DNA of 64,000 bases from Arenicola marina. Lineage: Eukaryota; Annelida; Polychaeta; Arenicolidae. The DNA lies in assembly GCA_964019135.1 (NCBI GenBank), contig OZ025258.1:32358186-32422185 (forward strand), read 5' to 3'. Every line of letters starts with the position of its first letter. Within the stretch, counting starts at the first letter, position 1. The notes beneath the pieces were generated by a model that did not search any database, was not told the origin of the DNA, and was given only the letters and a program-made list of their open reading frames with translations. Below, piece by piece: positions 63,966 through 64,000 of this stretch. The position numbers and the translations under genes are program-made.

Positions 63966-64000
63966 CTGAAATACATGGCACAAGATTCGCTATTTTTCCC

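Larger units (their letters stand above)
63124..64000. repeat. Long direct repeat, right copy (partner 1-877)
   Basis: It includes the tail of a 43-bp array, a TIR element and an LU exon D. It is cut by the window edge, so the true length of the match is unknown. Confidence 0.95.

Overview
This looks like nuclear DNA of an invertebrate animal, probably a marine lophotrochozoan such as a mollusc, though the phylum is not proven. The reasons are many short GT-AG exons, non-LTR retrotransposon remains, several TIR elements with TA or TTAA target sites, long C/G homopolymers and very abundant minisatellites. No LTR or virus-like element was recognised.

The organising theme is a cluster of four secreted LU-domain (Ly6/uPAR three-finger) genes, all on the minus strand, here called LU-1 to LU-4 from left to right. 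The LU domain is encoded by a three-exon module. B is about 21 nt (phase 1 to 1, xCPVxxxG). C is about 115-127 nt (phase 1 to 2, the first six cysteines). D is about 149-155 nt (phase 2 to 1, KxC ... C ... CxxxCxxxxCN). The module is phase-symmetric, so it can be duplicated without breaking the frame. LU-3 (about 45.1 to 32.4 kb) is complete. Its 18 coding exons sum to 2004 nt, an uninterrupted 667-residue secreted protein with a signal peptide, five LU domains, a Pro/Thr/Gly-rich stalk and a short acidic tail. LU-1 (12.6 kb to beyond the left edge) shows the same 5' organisation. LU-4 (from beyond the right edge to 50.7 kb) shows the same 3' organisation, with extra B-C-D cassettes. LU-2 (25.5 to 21.9 kb) has a single LU domain.

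Layout from left to right: LU-1 exons at 0.7-2.9 kb; a 6 kb intron holding a 5'-truncated CR1/Jockey-like LINE and a TA-flanked TIR element; LU-1 first domain at 9.0-10.0 kb; signal exon and a duplicated TATA promoter at 12.1-12.6 kb; mostly unique DNA; a 4.7 kb 22-bp minisatellite at 15.2-19.9 kb; other minisatellites; LU-2 at 21.9-25.5 kb; 20-bp and 24-bp arrays at 26.4-29.3 kb; LU-3; an intergenic stretch with a TTAA element and a decayed Tx1/L1-like reverse transcriptase at 45-50 kb; and LU-4 at 50.7-64 kb.

The most striking signal is that four unrelated minisatellites (43, 33, 55 and 28 bp units) each begin exactly at the 3' end of an LU exon, and each unit carries the exon end plus an intact 5' splice site. 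They create tens of tandem candidate donors per intron. Paralogous exons with one or two units show the unexpanded state. In LU-4 the 43-bp arrays also sit at the joints of amplified B-C-D cassettes. The first 877 bp and last 877 bp of the window are nearly identical, 63,123 bp apart, which suggests a very large recent tandem duplication whose period is almost the whole window.
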